Assembly (NCBI RefSeq): GCF_900102625.1
Contig: NZ_FMZC01000012.1
Location: forward strand, 62,001 to 126,000
Direction: 5' to 3'
From: Paracidovorax valerianellae
GTDB lineage: Bacteria > Pseudomonadota > Gammaproteobacteria > Burkholderiales > Burkholderiaceae_C
Length of the DNA: 64,000 nt
Part shown: piece by piece, positions 33,341-43,218 of the stretch
Layout of the letters: each line of letters opens with the position of its first letter
How positions within the stretch are numbered: the stretch's first letter is position 1
Notes under the pieces: generated by a model
Told to the model about the DNA's origin: nothing
What the model saw: the letters and a program-made list of their open reading frames with translations, nothing else
Databases searched by the model: none
Program-made: the position numbers and the translations under genes

Positions 33341-35260
33341 ATGATTCAGATCACGCTTCCCGACAACTCCCAACGCGAATATCCCGGCCCGGTCACCGTG
33401 GCTGAAGTGGCGCAGTCCATCGGGCCCGGACTGGCCAAGATGACGGTGGCAGGAAAGGTGGACGGACGCTTGGTGGATGCCAGCGATCTGATCGATCACG
33501 ATGCGCGCCTTCAGATCATCACGCCGCGCGATGAGGAAGGCGTTGAAATCATCCGTCACTCTTGCGCCCATTTGGTCGGCCATGCGGTGAAGCAACTCTA
33601 TCCAACGGCTCGAATGGTCATCGGACCAGTGATCGAAGAAGGGTTTTATTACGACATCGCCTACGAGCGACCCTTTACTCCTGACGATCTCGCCGCCATC
33701 GAGCAACGCATGAAGGAATTGATTGCGCAAGATTACGACGTCGTGAAAAAGATGACGCCCCGGGCAGAGGTGATTGAGGTGTTCAAAGCCCGTGGCGAGG
33801 ATTACAAGCTGCGCCTGGTCGAGGACATGCCCGAAGAACAGGCCATGGGCCTGTACTACCACCAGGAATATGTGGACATGTGCCGCGGCCCCCACGTGCC
33901 CAACACGCGATTCTTGAAAGTCTTCAAGCTCACCCGCGTCTCTGGGGCCTATTGGCGTGGTGATGCCAAGAATGAGCAGTTGCAGCGTATCTATGGCACG
34001 GCATGGGCCGACAAGAAGGACTTGGAGTCGTACGTCAAGCGCATAGAGGAAGCCGAGAAGCGCGACCATCGCCGTCTGGGGCGGGAGCTGGATCTGTTCC
34101 ATATTGACGAGCACTCACCCGGTACCGTTTTTTGGCATCCCAAGGGTTGGACCATCTGGCAGGGCGTTGAGCAATACATGCGCCAGGTTTACCGCGACAA
34201 CGGCTATCAGGAAGTGAAGGGCCCGCAGATCCTGGACAAGCATCTGTGGGAAAAAACCGGCCATTGGGACAAGTACCGCGAGAACATGTTCACGACGGAG
34301 AGCGAGAAGCACGACTACGCGCTCAAGCCGATGAATTGCCCTGGCCACATCTTGATCTTCAACCAGGGAGTGAAGAGCTATCGTGACTTGCCTTTGCGAT
34401 TTGGCGAGTTCGGGCAGTGCCACCGCAACGAGCCGACGGGCGGCTTGCATGGAATCATGCGCGTGCGTGCTTTCACACAAGATGACGGTCATATTTTCTG
34501 CACGGAAGAGCAGATCCAGCAGGAGTGCATCAACTTCACGTCCTTGCTGCAAAAGGTCTATAAAGACTTCGGTTTCACGGACATCATCTACAAGGTGGCA
34601 ACCCGTCCTGAAAAACGCATCGGTTCTGAAGAGAGTTGGGACAAGGCCGAAAGCGCACTCATCGAAAGCCTTAAGGCGTCGGGATGCGACTATCAGATCG
34701 CAGTCGGCGACGGTGCCTTCTACGGGCCTAAGCTTGAGTACACACTGCGGGATGCCATCGGTCGCCATTGGCAGTGCGGCACCATTCAGGTCGACCCCTC
34801 CATGCCAGAGAGGCTGGGGGCAGAATATGTGGGTGAGGACGGTGCCCGTCATCGGCCCATCATGCTGCACCGTGCGATCGTGGGTAGCCTGGAGCGCTTC
34901 ATTGGAATCTTGATCGAGCAGCATGCGGGTGCATTGCCGGTCTGGCTGGCGCCTGTTCAGGTCAGCGTACTCAACATCACTGGCGCGCAGGACGATTACT
35001 GTCGTGAAATTGCCGCAAAGCTGCAAAAAGCATTGCCGAATCAAGACCTTAGGGTGGCGCTTGACCTGCGTAACGAAAAGATTACGTATAAAATACGAGA
35101 GCATTCGTTGCAAAAGCTGCCTTACATCGTCGTCGCCGGCGAGAAAGAAAAGGCGGCAGGAACCGTCGCTGTACGCGCCCGAGGCAATCGGGACCTCGGT
35201 GTGATGTCTTTAGAAGCGTTCGTAGCGCTCATCGCACAAGACATCGCCACTAAAGCTTGA
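33341..35260 (+). CDS. thrS: Threonyl-tRNA synthetase
   Basis: A 639-residue class II synthetase: N-terminal TGS domain (about 1-62), editing domain with [14 protein letters not shown], and catalytic core with motif 2 [26 protein letters not shown]. The zinc ligand Cys (KPMNCPGH, near residue 334) is present, and the C-terminal anticodon-binding domain ends the protein. ATG 33341 is chosen because the TGS domain starts here (MIQITLPD); an in-frame upstream ATG at 33254 lies in the attenuator. First gene of the translation operon. Confidence 0.97.
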   Translation: MIQITLPDNSQREYPGPVTVAEVAQSIGPGLAKMTVAGKVDGRLVDASDLIDHDARLQIITPRDEEGVEIIRHSCAHLVGHAVKQLYPTARMVIGPVIEEGFYYDIAYERPFTPDDLAAIEQRMKELIAQDYDVVKKMTPRAEVIEVFKARGEDYKLRLVEDMPEEQAMGLYYHQEYVDMCRGPHVPNTRFLKVFKLTRVSGAYWRGDAKNEQLQRIYGTAWADKKDLESYVKRIEEAEKRDHRRLGRELDLFHIDEHSPGTVFWHPKGWTIWQGVEQYMRQVYRDNGYQEVKGPQILDKHLWEKTGHWDKYRENMFTTESEKHDYALKPMNCPGHILIFNQGVKSYRDLPLRFGEFGQCHRNEPTGGLHGIMRVRAFTQDDGHIFCTEEQIQQECINFTSLLQKVYKDFGFTDIIYKVATRPEKRIGSEESWDKAESALIESLKASGCDYQIAVGDGAFYGPKLEYTLRDAIGRHWQCGTIQVDPSMPERLGAEYVGEDGARHRPIMLHRAIVGSLERFIGILIEQHAGALPVWLAPVQVSVLNITGAQDDYCREIAAKLQKALPNQDLRVALDLRNEKITYKIREHSLQKLPYIVVAGEKEKAAGTVAVRARGNRDLGVMSLEAFVALIAQDIATKA

Positions 35261-35305
35261 TTGGTTGAGAAATCTTGCTCTAGCCCGCGCAGTCGTACGG
35301 ATTTA

Positions 35306-35322
35306 GCTACGTTATTTGTAGC
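35306..35322 (+). promoter_or_regulatory. Hairpin between thrS and infC
   Basis: GCTAC (35306-35310) pairs with GTAGC (35318-35322), followed by ATTTTG, about 23 bases before the infC start. It may be a relic of the dispersed hairpin family or a minor attenuator. Confidence 0.35.
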
Positions 35323-35345
35323 ATTTTGATTGAAGGAAGATAGCC

Positions 35346-35936
35346 ATCGCTACTGAATTTCGTGATCGTCGCCAGCGCGAAGAGCGCAAGCACCGCCTGA
35401 ACCGTGAAATCATGGCCCCTGAGGTTCGCCTCTCGGGTCCTGAGAACGAGCCGCTCGGGGTCGTTAGCCTCATGGAAGCCCTCCGCATGGCGGGCGAGCT
35501 GGATGTGGACTTGGTGGAGATTGCCGCCACGGCCAACCCTCCTGTGTGCCGCCTGATGGACTATGGCAAGTTCAAGTATCAGGAGCAGAAGCGCGCAGCG
35601 GAGGCCAAGGCCAAGCAGACGGTCATCGAGATCAAGGAAGTCAAATTCCGTCCTGGCACGGATGATGGCGACTACAACATCAAGATGCGGAATATCCGCC
35701 GATTTCTGGCTGAGGGCGACAAGTGCAAAATCACCTTGCGCTTCCGTGGCCGCGAAATCACCCACCAGGAATTGGGTCTGGCCCTGCTGAATCGCATTCG
35801 CGATGATTTGGGCGATACCATCCTGATCGAGCAGTTTCCGAAGCTCGAAGGCAGGCAGATGATCATGATGATTGCGCCTGGCAAGAAGAAGCCCGCTGGC
35901 AAGCCATCGGCAGAAGGCGCGACGACTCCTGCCTGA
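35346..35936 (+). CDS. infC: Translation initiation factor IF-3
   Basis: A 196-residue IF-3 if started at ATC 35346: the frame then reads (M)[21 protein letters not shown] before the next in-frame ATG at 35412. The N-terminal domain ([17 protein letters not shown]) and C-terminal domain ([17 protein letters not shown]) are complete. A GAAGGAAG ribosome site stands just before ATC, and none stands before ATG 35412, which would cut off the usual N-terminal residues. infC genes are known for rare start codons (AUU in E. coli) that allow IF-3 to limit its own synthesis. Confidence 0.9.
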   Translation: MATEFRDRRQREERKHRLNREIMAPEVRLSGPENEPLGVVSLMEALRMAGELDVDLVEIAATANPPVCRLMDYGKFKYQEQKRAAEAKAKQTVIEIKEVKFRPGTDDGDYNIKMRNIRRFLAEGDKCKITLRFRGREITHQELGLALLNRIRDDLGDTILIEQFPKLEGRQMIMMIAPGKKKPAGKPSAEGATTPA

Positions 35937-35970
35937 GATTGACTGAATCAGCGAGTTGAATGAATTGACT

Positions 35971-36019
35971 GGAGCAGCTTTTAAAACTGCTCTGGGCAAG
36001 ATGCCGCGAAGGCGGCATC
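35971..36019 (+). promoter_or_regulatory. Hairpins in the rpmI leader
   Basis: GAGCAG...CTGCTC (about 35972-35992) and the perfect GATGCCGC-GAAG-GCGGCATC (36000-36019) lie in the 185-base gap between infC and rpmI. In other bacteria the L35-L20 operon is controlled by L20 binding to such a leader. No T-run follows, so translational control is more likely than termination. Confidence 0.45.
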
Positions 36020-36121
36020 GAACGGTAGACCTAGGTTTGCCGTCAAAAAGTGGCTCGGGGCCAACAAGGTTGCGGATCGGTCTGCAAACGCCTCGCGAGC
36101 ACAAGTAAAAGGAGCATTCAC

Positions 36122-36325
36122 ATGCCCAAAATGAAGACCAAGAGCAGCGCGAAAAAGCGTTTCCGCGTTCGTCCAGGTGGCACCGTCAAGCGCGGTCAAG
36201 CCTTCAAACGTCACATCTTGACCAAGAAGACCACCAAGAATAAGCGCCATCTGCGTGGTGCAGTTTCTGTGCATGAGACCAACATGGGCTCGATCGCACA
36301 AATGCTGCCCGGTGCTGGCCTTTAA
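36122..36325 (+). CDS. rpmI: 50S ribosomal protein L35
   Basis: A 67-residue basic protein that opens [20 protein letters not shown] and has [13 protein letters not shown], characteristic of bL35. An AAAGGAG site stands eight bases before the ATG. It lies in the standard infC-rpmI-rplT order. Confidence 0.97.
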   Translation: MPKMKTKSSAKKRFRVRPGGTVKRGQAFKRHILTKKTTKNKRHLRGAVSVHETNMGSIAQMLPGAGL

Positions 36326-36350
36326 TAACTGACGAACAAGGAGTACTCAC

Positions 36351-36713
36351 ATGCCTCGCGTCAAACGTGGTGTAACGGCCCGTGCCCGTCACAAGAAAGT
36401 TCTCGCCCTTGCAAAGGGTTTCCGTGGTCGCCGCGGTAATGTTTTCCGGATCGCCAAACAGGCGGTAATGAAAGCTGGGCAATATGCCTACCGTGACCGC
36501 CGCACCAAGAAGCGCGTGTTCCGCCAACTGTGGATCGCTCGTATCAACGCCGCTTCGCGCGAGTTGGGCCTGACCTACAGCCAATTCACGAACGGCTTGA
36601 AAAAAGCTGCCATCGAGATCGACCGCAAGATGCTGGCCGACCTCGCGGTGCACGACAAGGCTGCCTTTGGCAGCATCGTGGAGCAAGTCAAGGCCAAGCT
36701 GGCTGCTGCTTGA
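36351..36713 (+). CDS. rplT: 50S ribosomal protein L20
   Basis: A 120-residue bL20 ([20 protein letters not shown], later [24 protein letters not shown]). It is needed for early 50S assembly and in many bacteria represses its own operon by binding leader RNA. Starts 25 bases after rpmI with an AAGGAG site. Confidence 0.97.
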   Translation: MPRVKRGVTARARHKKVLALAKGFRGRRGNVFRIAKQAVMKAGQYAYRDRRTKKRVFRQLWIARINAASRELGLTYSQFTNGLKKAAIEIDRKMLADLAVHDKAAFGSIVEQVKAKLAAA

Positions 36714-36727
36714 GTTCACGACGGGTA

Positions 36728-36800
36728 GCTATCTTATAGATAGCTGCTTGCGCAATAAACGCAAGGGCTAGGGCTTGAAAAGGCACTAGCCCTTGTTTAT
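36728..36800 (+). repeat. Dispersed hairpin element, copy E, with terminator-like stem
   Basis: TAGCTATCTTATAGATAGCTGCTTGCGC-type element in the rplT-pheS gap. It ends with AAGGGCTAG pairing with CTAGCCCTT (about 36762-36794) and a T-rich tract, so it may terminate part of the transcripts between rplT and pheS. Confidence 0.5.
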
Positions 36801-36824
36801 TTCCAAGAGACGATGAGAGCTGGT

Positions 36825-37877
36825 ATGAACGAGTTGGACTCCCTGGTCGAAAGCGCGCGGCAACTGTTTGCGCAAGCCATCACCCCCGCTGATCTGGAAA
36901 ATGCCAAGGCCCAGTTTTTGGGCAAGTCGGGACGTGTGACCGAACTCATGAAGGGCATGGCTCAGCTCTCCGTCGAGGAAAAAAAATCCCGTGGGGCCGC
37001 AATCAACGTCGCGAAACAGGCGATCGAAGCTGCGCTGAATGCCAGCCGCAAAGCTTTGGCGGATGCCGAGTTGGAGGCACAGCTTCAAGCCGAATCACTG
37101 GACGTGAGCTTGCCCGGCCGTCAGCGTGGACAGGGAGGCCTTCATCCCGTCTCGCTGACCCTTGAGCGCATCGAAGGTATTTTTGGATCCATGGGATTCG
37201 ACGTAGCAGAAGGCCCTGAAATTGAATCGGACTGGTTCAATTTCACGGCTTTGAATACGCCGGAAGACCATCCTGCACGCTCAATGCACGACACGTTCTA
37301 TGTGGAGGGCGGCACTGCCACCGCGCCCAACCTGCTGCGGACCCATACCAGTCCCATGCAAATTCGCCATGCTGTTCAGCATGTCAAAAAGCACCGGAAC
37401 CTCATCGATGCAGGGCAGACCATGCCTGAGATTCGAGTGATTGCGCCGGGGCGCACTTATCGCGTGGACAGCGATGCGACGCACTCGCCGATGTTTCATC
37501 AGTGCGAAGGACTATGGATCGGTGAGAACGTAAGTTTCAAAGACTTGAAGGTCGTCTTCACGGATTTCTGCCGTACCTTTTTCGAAAGCGACGATCTCGT
37601 CTTGCGCTTTCGGCCCAGTTTCTTCCCTTTCACCGAGCCCAGCGCCGAAATAGACATTCAATTCCAGGCAGGACCTTTGGCCGGGCGGTGGCTGGAGGTT
37701 GCTGGTTCGGGGCAGGTTCATCCGAATGTCGTGCGCAACATGGGGCTTGATCCCGAGAAATACATCGGTTTTGCCTTCGGCATGGGGCCTGACCGGCTGA
37801 CGATGCTGCGTTATGGAGTCAATGATCTGCGCCTGTTCTTCGACGGTGACATTCGTTTCCTCTCGCAGTTCCAATAA
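36825..37877 (+). CDS. pheS: Phenylalanyl-tRNA synthetase alpha subunit
   Basis: A 350-residue alpha subunit: N-terminal coiled coil (about 1-90) and class II catalytic core with [38 protein letters not shown] and the motif 3 region [11 protein letters not shown]. Start chosen at 36825 (MNELDSLV), the usual family opening; ATG 36813 would add four residues. Works as an alpha2-beta2 enzyme with PheT, encoded 72 bases downstream. Confidence 0.96.
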   Translation: MNELDSLVESARQLFAQAITPADLENAKAQFLGKSGRVTELMKGMAQLSVEEKKSRGAAINVAKQAIEAALNASRKALADAELEAQLQAESLDVSLPGRQRGQGGLHPVSLTLERIEGIFGSMGFDVAEGPEIESDWFNFTALNTPEDHPARSMHDTFYVEGGTATAPNLLRTHTSPMQIRHAVQHVKKHRNLIDAGQTMPEIRVIAPGRTYRVDSDATHSPMFHQCEGLWIGENVSFKDLKVVFTDFCRTFFESDDLVLRFRPSFFPFTEPSAEIDIQFQAGPLAGRWLEVAGSGQVHPNVVRNMGLDPEKYIGFAFGMGPDRLTMLRYGVNDLRLFFDGDIRFLSQFQ

Positions 37878-37949
37878 TCCGCAAGCCGTGCCCTCTGCGG
37901 ACAGCTCTTGCCAAGCGCTACCGCATCCAAGAATCATCGAAGACTGAAT

Positions 37950-40391
37950 ATGCAATTTCCAGAATCCTGGTTGCGCGAGTTCTGCAACCCTCCGCTTTCG
38001 ACCAACGAGTTGGCAGAGACGTTGACCATGGCGGGGCTCGAAGTCGAGGAGCTGCAGCCTGTCGCTCCGCCTTTCACCAAGATCGTAGTGGGCGAAATCA
38101 AGGAGGCAGCGCAGCATCCGAGTGCCGATCGCTTGCGTGTTTGCCAAGTCGATGTGGGGCAGGGTGCTTTGCTCAACATCGTTTGTGGTGCCCCGAATGC
38201 GCGCGTGGGCATCAAAGTGCCCTGTGCGCTCGTTGGTGCTGAGTTGCCGCCCGGCGATGATGGCAAACCCTTCCTCATCAAGGTGGGCAAGCTGCGTGGT
38301 GTGGAAAGCCAGGGAATGCTGTGTTCCGCACGCGAACTCAAGCTTTCCGAAGACCATGGCGGCCTGCTGGAGCTGTCTCCCGATGCCCCGCTGGGCCAGG
38401 ATATTCGTGAGCACCTGAATCTGGACGACACACTGTTCACTCTCAAGCTCACACCTAATCTGGCACATGCTCTTAGCGTCTATGGTATTGCACGTGAAGT
38501 GGCTGCTTTGACCGGGGCACCTCTGAAGCCGATTCAGTTTCCTGCCGTGTCGGTGGGGCATTCAGATATTCTGCCGGTCAAGATCAGCGCTCCAGACCTC
38601 TGCGGACGATTCACAGGACGGATCGTGCGTAACGTCAACACGCAGGCAGCGACTCCGCAATGGATGCTGGACCGTTTGGCGCGCTGTGGGCAGCGGGGTG
38701 TTTCGCCGTTGGTCGATATTTCCAACTATGTGATGTTCGAGTTGGGTCGCCCTTCGCACATCTTCGATCTGGAAAAGATCCATGGTGGGCTGGATGTTCG
38801 CTGGGCACGCCCTGGCGAAGAGCTCAAGCTGCTGAATGGAAGCACTGTGGCGCTCGACGACAAGGTGGGCGTCATCGCCGACGAAAACCAAGTTGAGTCA
38901 CTGGCCGGCATCATGGGCGGCGATGCAACCGCTGTGTCGGATGCCACCCGCCATATTTATATCGAAGCCGCTTTCTGGTGGCCGAAGGCGGTTGCAGGCC
39001 GCTCACGCCGGTACAACTTTTCGACCGATGCCGGGCATCGTTTCGAGCGCGGTGTGGACCCGAGCCAGACGGCCGAGCACATCGAGCGTATTACCCAATT
39101 GGTGATCGATATCTGCGGCACATCGGAGACCGTTTGCGGTCCGATGGACGACCAGCGTCCCAATATGCCGGAAGCCAAGCCGGTCACGTTGCGGGTTGCC
39201 CGGGCCGCAAAAGTCATCGGAATGCCGCTGACCCAGCAGCAGTGCTTCGATGCCCTGCATCGCCTGGGCCTGCCTGTGACTTCAGGGGAGGGTACGTTGA
39301 CGGTGCTGCCGCCTTCTTATCGCTTCGACCTGGCCATCGAGGAAGACTTGATTGAAGAAGTGGCTCGCATGGTGGGCTACCAGCAACTGCCGACCACGCC
39401 ACCCTTAGCGCCAATCACTCCAAAGTTGAGGGCAGAAGAGCAGCGCGGCCCTTTTGCAATTCGACGGGCATTGGCGGGGTTGGGTTATCAGGAGACCATC
39501 AATTTCAGCTTTGTGGAAGAGCACTGGGAGCACGAACTGGCTGGAAATCCAGAGCCCATTCGCTTGTTGAATCCCATCGCCAGTCAGATGAGCGTCATGC
39601 GCTCGTCTCTTCTGGGTTGTTTGCTGCAAATTTTGAAGTTCAACCTCGACCGTAAGTCCCAGCGGGTCCGGGTGTTCGAGTTGGGACGGGTTTTTCTTCG
39701 CGACAAGTCCGTTGTTGGGTCCGACACCACGGTGGAAGGGTTTCATCAGCCCATGCGGGTGGCTGGCCTCGCGTATGGTGCAGCGGATATGCTGCAATGG
39801 GCGCGCAAGGAACAAGACATTGATTTTTTCGACGCCAAAGGAGATGTCGAAGCGCTTCTGGCTCCGTTCAAGGCCGAGTTTGAGCCTGCGACCCATCCGG
39901 CCATGCATCCAGGCCGCTGTGCCCGCGTGCTGTTGAAGGGGCGGCCTATCGGCTTCGTGGGTGAATTGCATCCCCGCTGGCGCCAGTCCTGGGAGCTTCC
40001 GCAAGCCCCGGTCTTATTCGAGTTGGAACTGGATGCGGTCATTCAGCGGCCCATGCCTTCGTTCCGACCGGTTGCCAAGCACCAGGCCGTCGAGCGGGAT
40101 CTGGCGGTCGCCGTTGCAGAGCGTGTCACTCATGCAGAGGTGATGGATGCGATCAAAGCTGCAGTTCCAGCAACGCGTTTGCGCAATGCGGTGCTGTTCG
40201 ATGTGTTCCGCCCAAAGCCTTTGCGCGATGGAGAGGCTGCTGTCGGCAGCCTTGGCGCCGGTGAAAAGAGCTTGGCTGTGCGCCTCACGCTTGGCGCGGA
40301 CGATGCCACGCTGACAGAGGCTGAGATCGACGCCACGATTCAATCGGTGGTTGAACACTTATCCCATCGCACTGGTGCGAGATTGCGGTGA
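37950..40391 (+). CDS. pheT: Phenylalanyl-tRNA synthetase beta subunit
   Basis: An 813-residue beta subunit. It begins [20 protein letters not shown], then a tRNA-binding EMAP-like domain (about 40-150), B3/B4 editing-type domains, B5, and a C-terminal anticodon-binding domain (about 715-813, [13 protein letters not shown]). ATG 37950 matches the family start. ihfA follows. Confidence 0.97.
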   Translation: MQFPESWLREFCNPPLSTNELAETLTMAGLEVEELQPVAPPFTKIVVGEIKEAAQHPSADRLRVCQVDVGQGALLNIVCGAPNARVGIKVPCALVGAELPPGDDGKPFLIKVGKLRGVESQGMLCSARELKLSEDHGGLLELSPDAPLGQDIREHLNLDDTLFTLKLTPNLAHALSVYGIAREVAALTGAPLKPIQFPAVSVGHSDILPVKISAPDLCGRFTGRIVRNVNTQAATPQWMLDRLARCGQRGVSPLVDISNYVMFELGRPSHIFDLEKIHGGLDVRWARPGEELKLLNGSTVALDDKVGVIADENQVESLAGIMGGDATAVSDATRHIYIEAAFWWPKAVAGRSRRYNFSTDAGHRFERGVDPSQTAEHIERITQLVIDICGTSETVCGPMDDQRPNMPEAKPVTLRVARAAKVIGMPLTQQQCFDALHRLGLPVTSGEGTLTVLPPSYRFDLAIEEDLIEEVARMVGYQQLPTTPPLAPITPKLRAEEQRGPFAIRRALAGLGYQETINFSFVEEHWEHELAGNPEPIRLLNPIASQMSVMRSSLLGCLLQILKFNLDRKSQRVRVFELGRVFLRDKSVVGSDTTVEGFHQPMRVAGLAYGAADMLQWARKEQDIDFFDAKGDVEALLAPFKAEFEPATHPAMHPGRCARVLLKGRPIGFVGELHPRWRQSWELPQAPVLFELELDAVIQRPMPSFRPVAKHQAVERDLAVAVAERVTHAEVMDAIKAAVPATRLRNAVLFDVFRPKPLRDGEAAVGSLGAGEKSLAVRLTLGADDATLTEAEIDATIQSVVEHLSHRTGARLR

Positions 40392-40420
40392 TGGTCATGT
40401 TGAACGGGAGCGCTGACGTG

Positions 40421-40747
40421 ATGGAATTTGCGGTAGAGAGCCTGGAAACCCCTGCCTTGACGAAGGCCCAGTTGGCGGAACTTCTCTTCGATCACATCGG
40501 CTTGAACAAGCGCGAATCGAAAGACATGATCGACGCTTTTTTCGATTTGATTGCGCAGCGTTTGGTCGATGGTCAGGACGTCAAGCTGTCAGGGTTCGGC
40601 AACTTTCAAATTCGCACGAAGGCTCCGCGCCCTGGACGCAACCCCCGAACTGGAGAAGCCATCCCGATCCAGGCCCGTCGAGTGGTGACCTTTCATGCGA
40701 GCAGCAAGCTCAAGGAACAGATCCAGACGGGTGGGAGCGTGGCTTGA
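40421..40747 (+). CDS. ihfA: Integration host factor alpha subunit
   Basis: A 108-residue HU/IHF-family DNA-bending protein: [29 protein letters not shown] at the N-terminus and the beta-arm [25 protein letters not shown]. It pairs with IhfB. The start is ambiguous: GTG 40388 and ATG 40391 overlap the pheT stop, ATG 40397 is also in frame, and ATG 40421 has a GGGAG site and gives the size closest to the family. Confidence 0.93.
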   Translation: MEFAVESLETPALTKAQLAELLFDHIGLNKRESKDMIDAFFDLIAQRLVDGQDVKLSGFGNFQIRTKAPRPGRNPRTGEAIPIQARRVVTFHASSKLKEQIQTGGSVA

Positions 40748-40845
40748 AACGCTGTCGCTTTCTTGTCTGCCCTTGAGGCAAATGTGGCTGGCGCCTTTGT
40801 TCCCGCTGCAGTACGCTCGCTCGCTTAATTGCTAGAAACCGCGTC

Positions 40846-41262
40846 ATGGGCACACCGCTTCCTCCCATTCCGGCCAAACGGTATTTCACCATTGGCGAGG
40901 TTGCTGCACTGTGCGGCGTCAAACCGCATGTGCTCAGATATTGGGAGCAAGAGTTCACGCAGTTGCGGCCTATGAAGCGCCGTGGCAACCGCCGCTATTA
41001 CCAGCACCATGAAGTGCTCATGATTCGCCGCATCCGAGACTTGCTGTACGAGCAAGGCTTCACCATCAGCGGAGCTCGGAATCGGCTTCAGGAGGCCGAT
41101 TCGTCGTCTGTGGAGTTTGACGCAGAGGCATCGGTTTTGGATTCGATTGCTGGCTCGATCGAAATTGGCGCGTCACCGCCCTTGCGCTCTGGCAAGACCT
41201 TGGACGCGCAGATGTTGCGTCAGGAATTATTTGAAATTCGAGCGCTGCTTTCCTTGAACTGA
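40846..41262 (+). CDS. MerR-family regulator
   Basis: A 138-residue MerR-like protein with a winged helix-turn-helix (YFTIGEVAALCGVKPHVLRYWEQEFTQLRPMKRRGNRRYYQ, about 13-53) and a dimerisation helix. No metal-binding cysteines are apparent. This is the MerR gene commonly seen after ihfA in Proteobacteria; its targets are unknown. A tRNA-Pro gene follows 29 bases later. Confidence 0.9.
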   Translation: MGTPLPPIPAKRYFTIGEVAALCGVKPHVLRYWEQEFTQLRPMKRRGNRRYYQHHEVLMIRRIRDLLYEQGFTISGARNRLQEADSSSVEFDAEASVLDSIAGSIEIGASPPLRSGKTLDAQMLRQELFEIRALLSLN

Positions 41263-41291
41263 GATTTTTCTGCATATAATCTAAGTCTTGT

Positions 41292-41368
41292 CGGCGTGTA
41301 GCGCAGCCTGGTAGCGCACTTGCATGGGGTGCAAGGGGTCGCGAGTTCGAATCCCGCCACGCCGACCA
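41292..41368 (+). tRNA. tRNA-Pro (GGG)
   Basis: Acceptor CGGCGTG pairs with CACGCCG. The anticodon stem CTTGC/GCAAG holds the loop ATGGGGT, giving anticodon GGG. The T-loop TTCGAAT and an encoded ACCA end are present. The C1-G72 pair is typical of tRNA-Pro. Confidence 0.97.
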
Positions 41369-41383
41369 TTTATTCAAAAAATT

Positions 41384-41417
41384 AACGGGCTATCGCAAAA
41401 GCGATAGCCCGTTTTTT
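41384..41417 (+). terminator. Intrinsic terminator after tRNA-Pro
   Basis: AACGGGCTATCGC-AAAA-GCGATAGCCCGTT followed by more T: thirteen perfect pairs. It separates the translation block from the following cyclase locus. Confidence 0.95.
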
Positions 41418-41627
41418 CTTGTGCGTCATCTTTTGAACTGCCACTAGCATCGTTGGCATATGCGGACGTGCGAGAGATTGTACGCGGAATGTTGAACAAA
41501 TAGTGTCGCCGTGCAGATGCTGCAGGCGACTATTCATCAACGATGCCGTAGAAAGCTTGCGAAACGTTCAACAATCAAACGTCCGCTTCGCCATACGCTC
41601 GCCCTACAAAAAGGGATGGAGCGAAGG

Positions 41628-42800
41628 ATGAACGATCGGGCAGTTTGGTCGGCCAGCATGGGAGCGGTGACCCGTGTTGAAGCGAGCAGTTGGAGGGTCA
41701 ACGCGACCCAAGAGGTTTCTTACGAAGTGCGGCAGGTCGATGGGATCTTTCGTCCGTCATCTCTTCATCTACTCAACTGTGGACGCGCTGCTTCCAGTGG
41801 GCGCCAGGTGATCGTGATTGACGCTCGCGTGGAGGAACTCTATGGCGATGAGATGCGTGCCTATTACGCGCATCACGGTATCGAAATCTCCGTCTTGAGC
41901 CTTTCGGTTTTAGAGGAGTCCAAGCACTTTGAAGCCGCATCGGCCGTGAGCCGCCATCTGGAAAGTGCGGGAGTGCTCCGGCGATCGGAGCCTATCGTTG
42001 CGATTGGCGGGGGCGTGCTGCTGGACCTTGCCGGTTTTGCAGCGGGTTTGTATCGGAGAGGAATTCCTTATGTGAAGGTTCCTACCAACGCGATGGCGTT
42101 GTGGGATGCCGCTGTCGGCATCAAGACCGGTGTCAATGCGCTGGGGCGCCGCAACAGGCTAGGTTCGTACCATGCGCCGAGTGCTGCTTTGCTGGATCGC
42201 CGCTTTTTATCGACGGTCGAGCCACGCGATCTTTCAAGTGGAATGGGCGAGTTGCTGAAACTCGGCGTGATCAAAAATCGACGTCTGTTCGATCTGCTGG
42301 AACAGCATTCCGAAATGTTGCTGCAGACTCGTTTTCAAGATGCCATCGTGGCACCTGAAGTCATCGCGTTGGCGGTGGAGGGAATGCTTGAAGAGTTAGC
42401 ACCGAACCTGTGGGAACTGACGCTGGAACGTGCCGTGGATTTCGGGCACTCATTCAGTCCCATGCTGGAAATGAAGGCTCTCCCAGAGCTTTTGCACGGC
42501 GAAGCCGTAGCGCTGGACGTACTGTTGTCATGCCGTCTGGCACGCGTCCGAGGACTTCTTTCTGAGCTTGAGGTTTTGCGAGTTCGGAGTGTCATGAAGG
42601 CGATGCGGTTGCCGGTTCGACATCGTTTTTTCGCGGACCCGCAGTTGTTGAAGGAAGCGCTGTCCGACACGATGAGACACCGTGACGGAAGGCAGCGGTT
42701 ACCGCTTCCTGATGGAATAGGTGCTTGCTGCTTTGTCGACGACGTTAGTGCCGGTGAACTCTCTGCTGCCGCAATGGAGATGACCGATGACGAAGCGTGA
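41628..42800 (+). CDS. Sedoheptulose 7-phosphate cyclase-type sugar phosphate cyclase
   Basis: A 390-residue member of the dehydroquinate synthase superfamily. The NAD-binding GGGVLLDLAGF is at 127-137, then YRRGIPYVKVPT, the GIKTGVN motif (164-170) and RRNRLGSYHAP. Metal ligands are predicted as E208, H274 and H290, the DHQS spacing. GIKTGVN with NRLGSYH recalls 2-epi-5-epi-valiolone synthases rather than aroB, and the neighbours are not shikimate genes. It would cyclise sedoheptulose 7-phosphate to a C7 cyclitol. Start at 41628 follows a GGAGCGAAGG site; the frame opens from 41511. The exact product cannot be fixed by eye. Confidence 0.75.
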   Translation: MNDRAVWSASMGAVTRVEASSWRVNATQEVSYEVRQVDGIFRPSSLHLLNCGRAASSGRQVIVIDARVEELYGDEMRAYYAHHGIEISVLSLSVLEESKHFEAASAVSRHLESAGVLRRSEPIVAIGGGVLLDLAGFAAGLYRRGIPYVKVPTNAMALWDAAVGIKTGVNALGRRNRLGSYHAPSAALLDRRFLSTVEPRDLSSGMGELLKLGVIKNRRLFDLLEQHSEMLLQTRFQDAIVAPEVIALAVEGMLEELAPNLWELTLERAVDFGHSFSPMLEMKALPELLHGEAVALDVLLSCRLARVRGLLSELEVLRVRSVMKAMRLPVRHRFFADPQLLKEALSDTMRHRDGRQRLPLPDGIGACCFVDDVSAGELSAAAMEMTDDEA

Positions 42801-43218
42801 GCCTGGTTTAAGGCTCACGTCGAACCAGGCGCAGCAATTAGTGCAAAACGCCATCGCTGCCGGGCTTGGCGAAGGTCTGGCGGTCTCTGCGGCAGTGGTG
42901 GACAGTTCAGGACATCTTCTTGCCTTTGGCCGTGCAGATGAAGCCTTCTTGGGATCGATCGATGCGTCCATGGCAAAGGCTCGCACCGCGGTTTACTTCC
43001 GGCGCGATACCGGAGCCATGCAACGCGCATTGGAGCAAGGCAAAACGGCCTATCTGGCGCTGACAGGCGCGCTCCCTCTGGAGGGCGGTGTACCGCTGCA
43101 TGCGGGTGATTCAGTTGTAGGCGGCCTGGGAATCAGCGGCGCCTCATCGATGCAGGACGGCACGCTGGCTCGTGCGGCCGCGTCTTTCATGAGTGGGTTG
43201 GGAGAGCACGGCGCATGA
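42787..43218 (+). CDS. GlcG/HbpS-family protein in the cyclase operon
   Basis: A 143-residue GlcG/HbpS-fold protein (AIAAGLGEGLAVSAAVVDSSGHLLAFGRADEAFLGS; LEGGVPLHAGDSVVGGLGISG). It overlaps the cyclase gene by 14 bases and the dehydrogenase by four, so it is translated with them and is probably part of the pathway. The family's reaction, if any, is unknown; some members bind heme. It is a distant paralog of the protein at 24676. Confidence 0.8.
   Translation: MTKREPGLRLTSNQAQQLVQNAIAAGLGEGLAVSAAVVDSSGHLLAFGRADEAFLGSIDASMAKARTAVYFRRDTGAMQRALEQGKTAYLALTGALPLEGGVPLHAGDSVVGGLGISGASSMQDGTLARAAASFMSGLGEHGA

Noticed and set aside
41628-42800. Ordinary 3-dehydroquinate synthase (aroB)
   Set aside because: The GIKTGVN and NRLGSYH motifs and the non-shikimate neighbours fit the sedoheptulose 7-phosphate cyclase branch better. 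This is a judgement from motifs, not an alignment.
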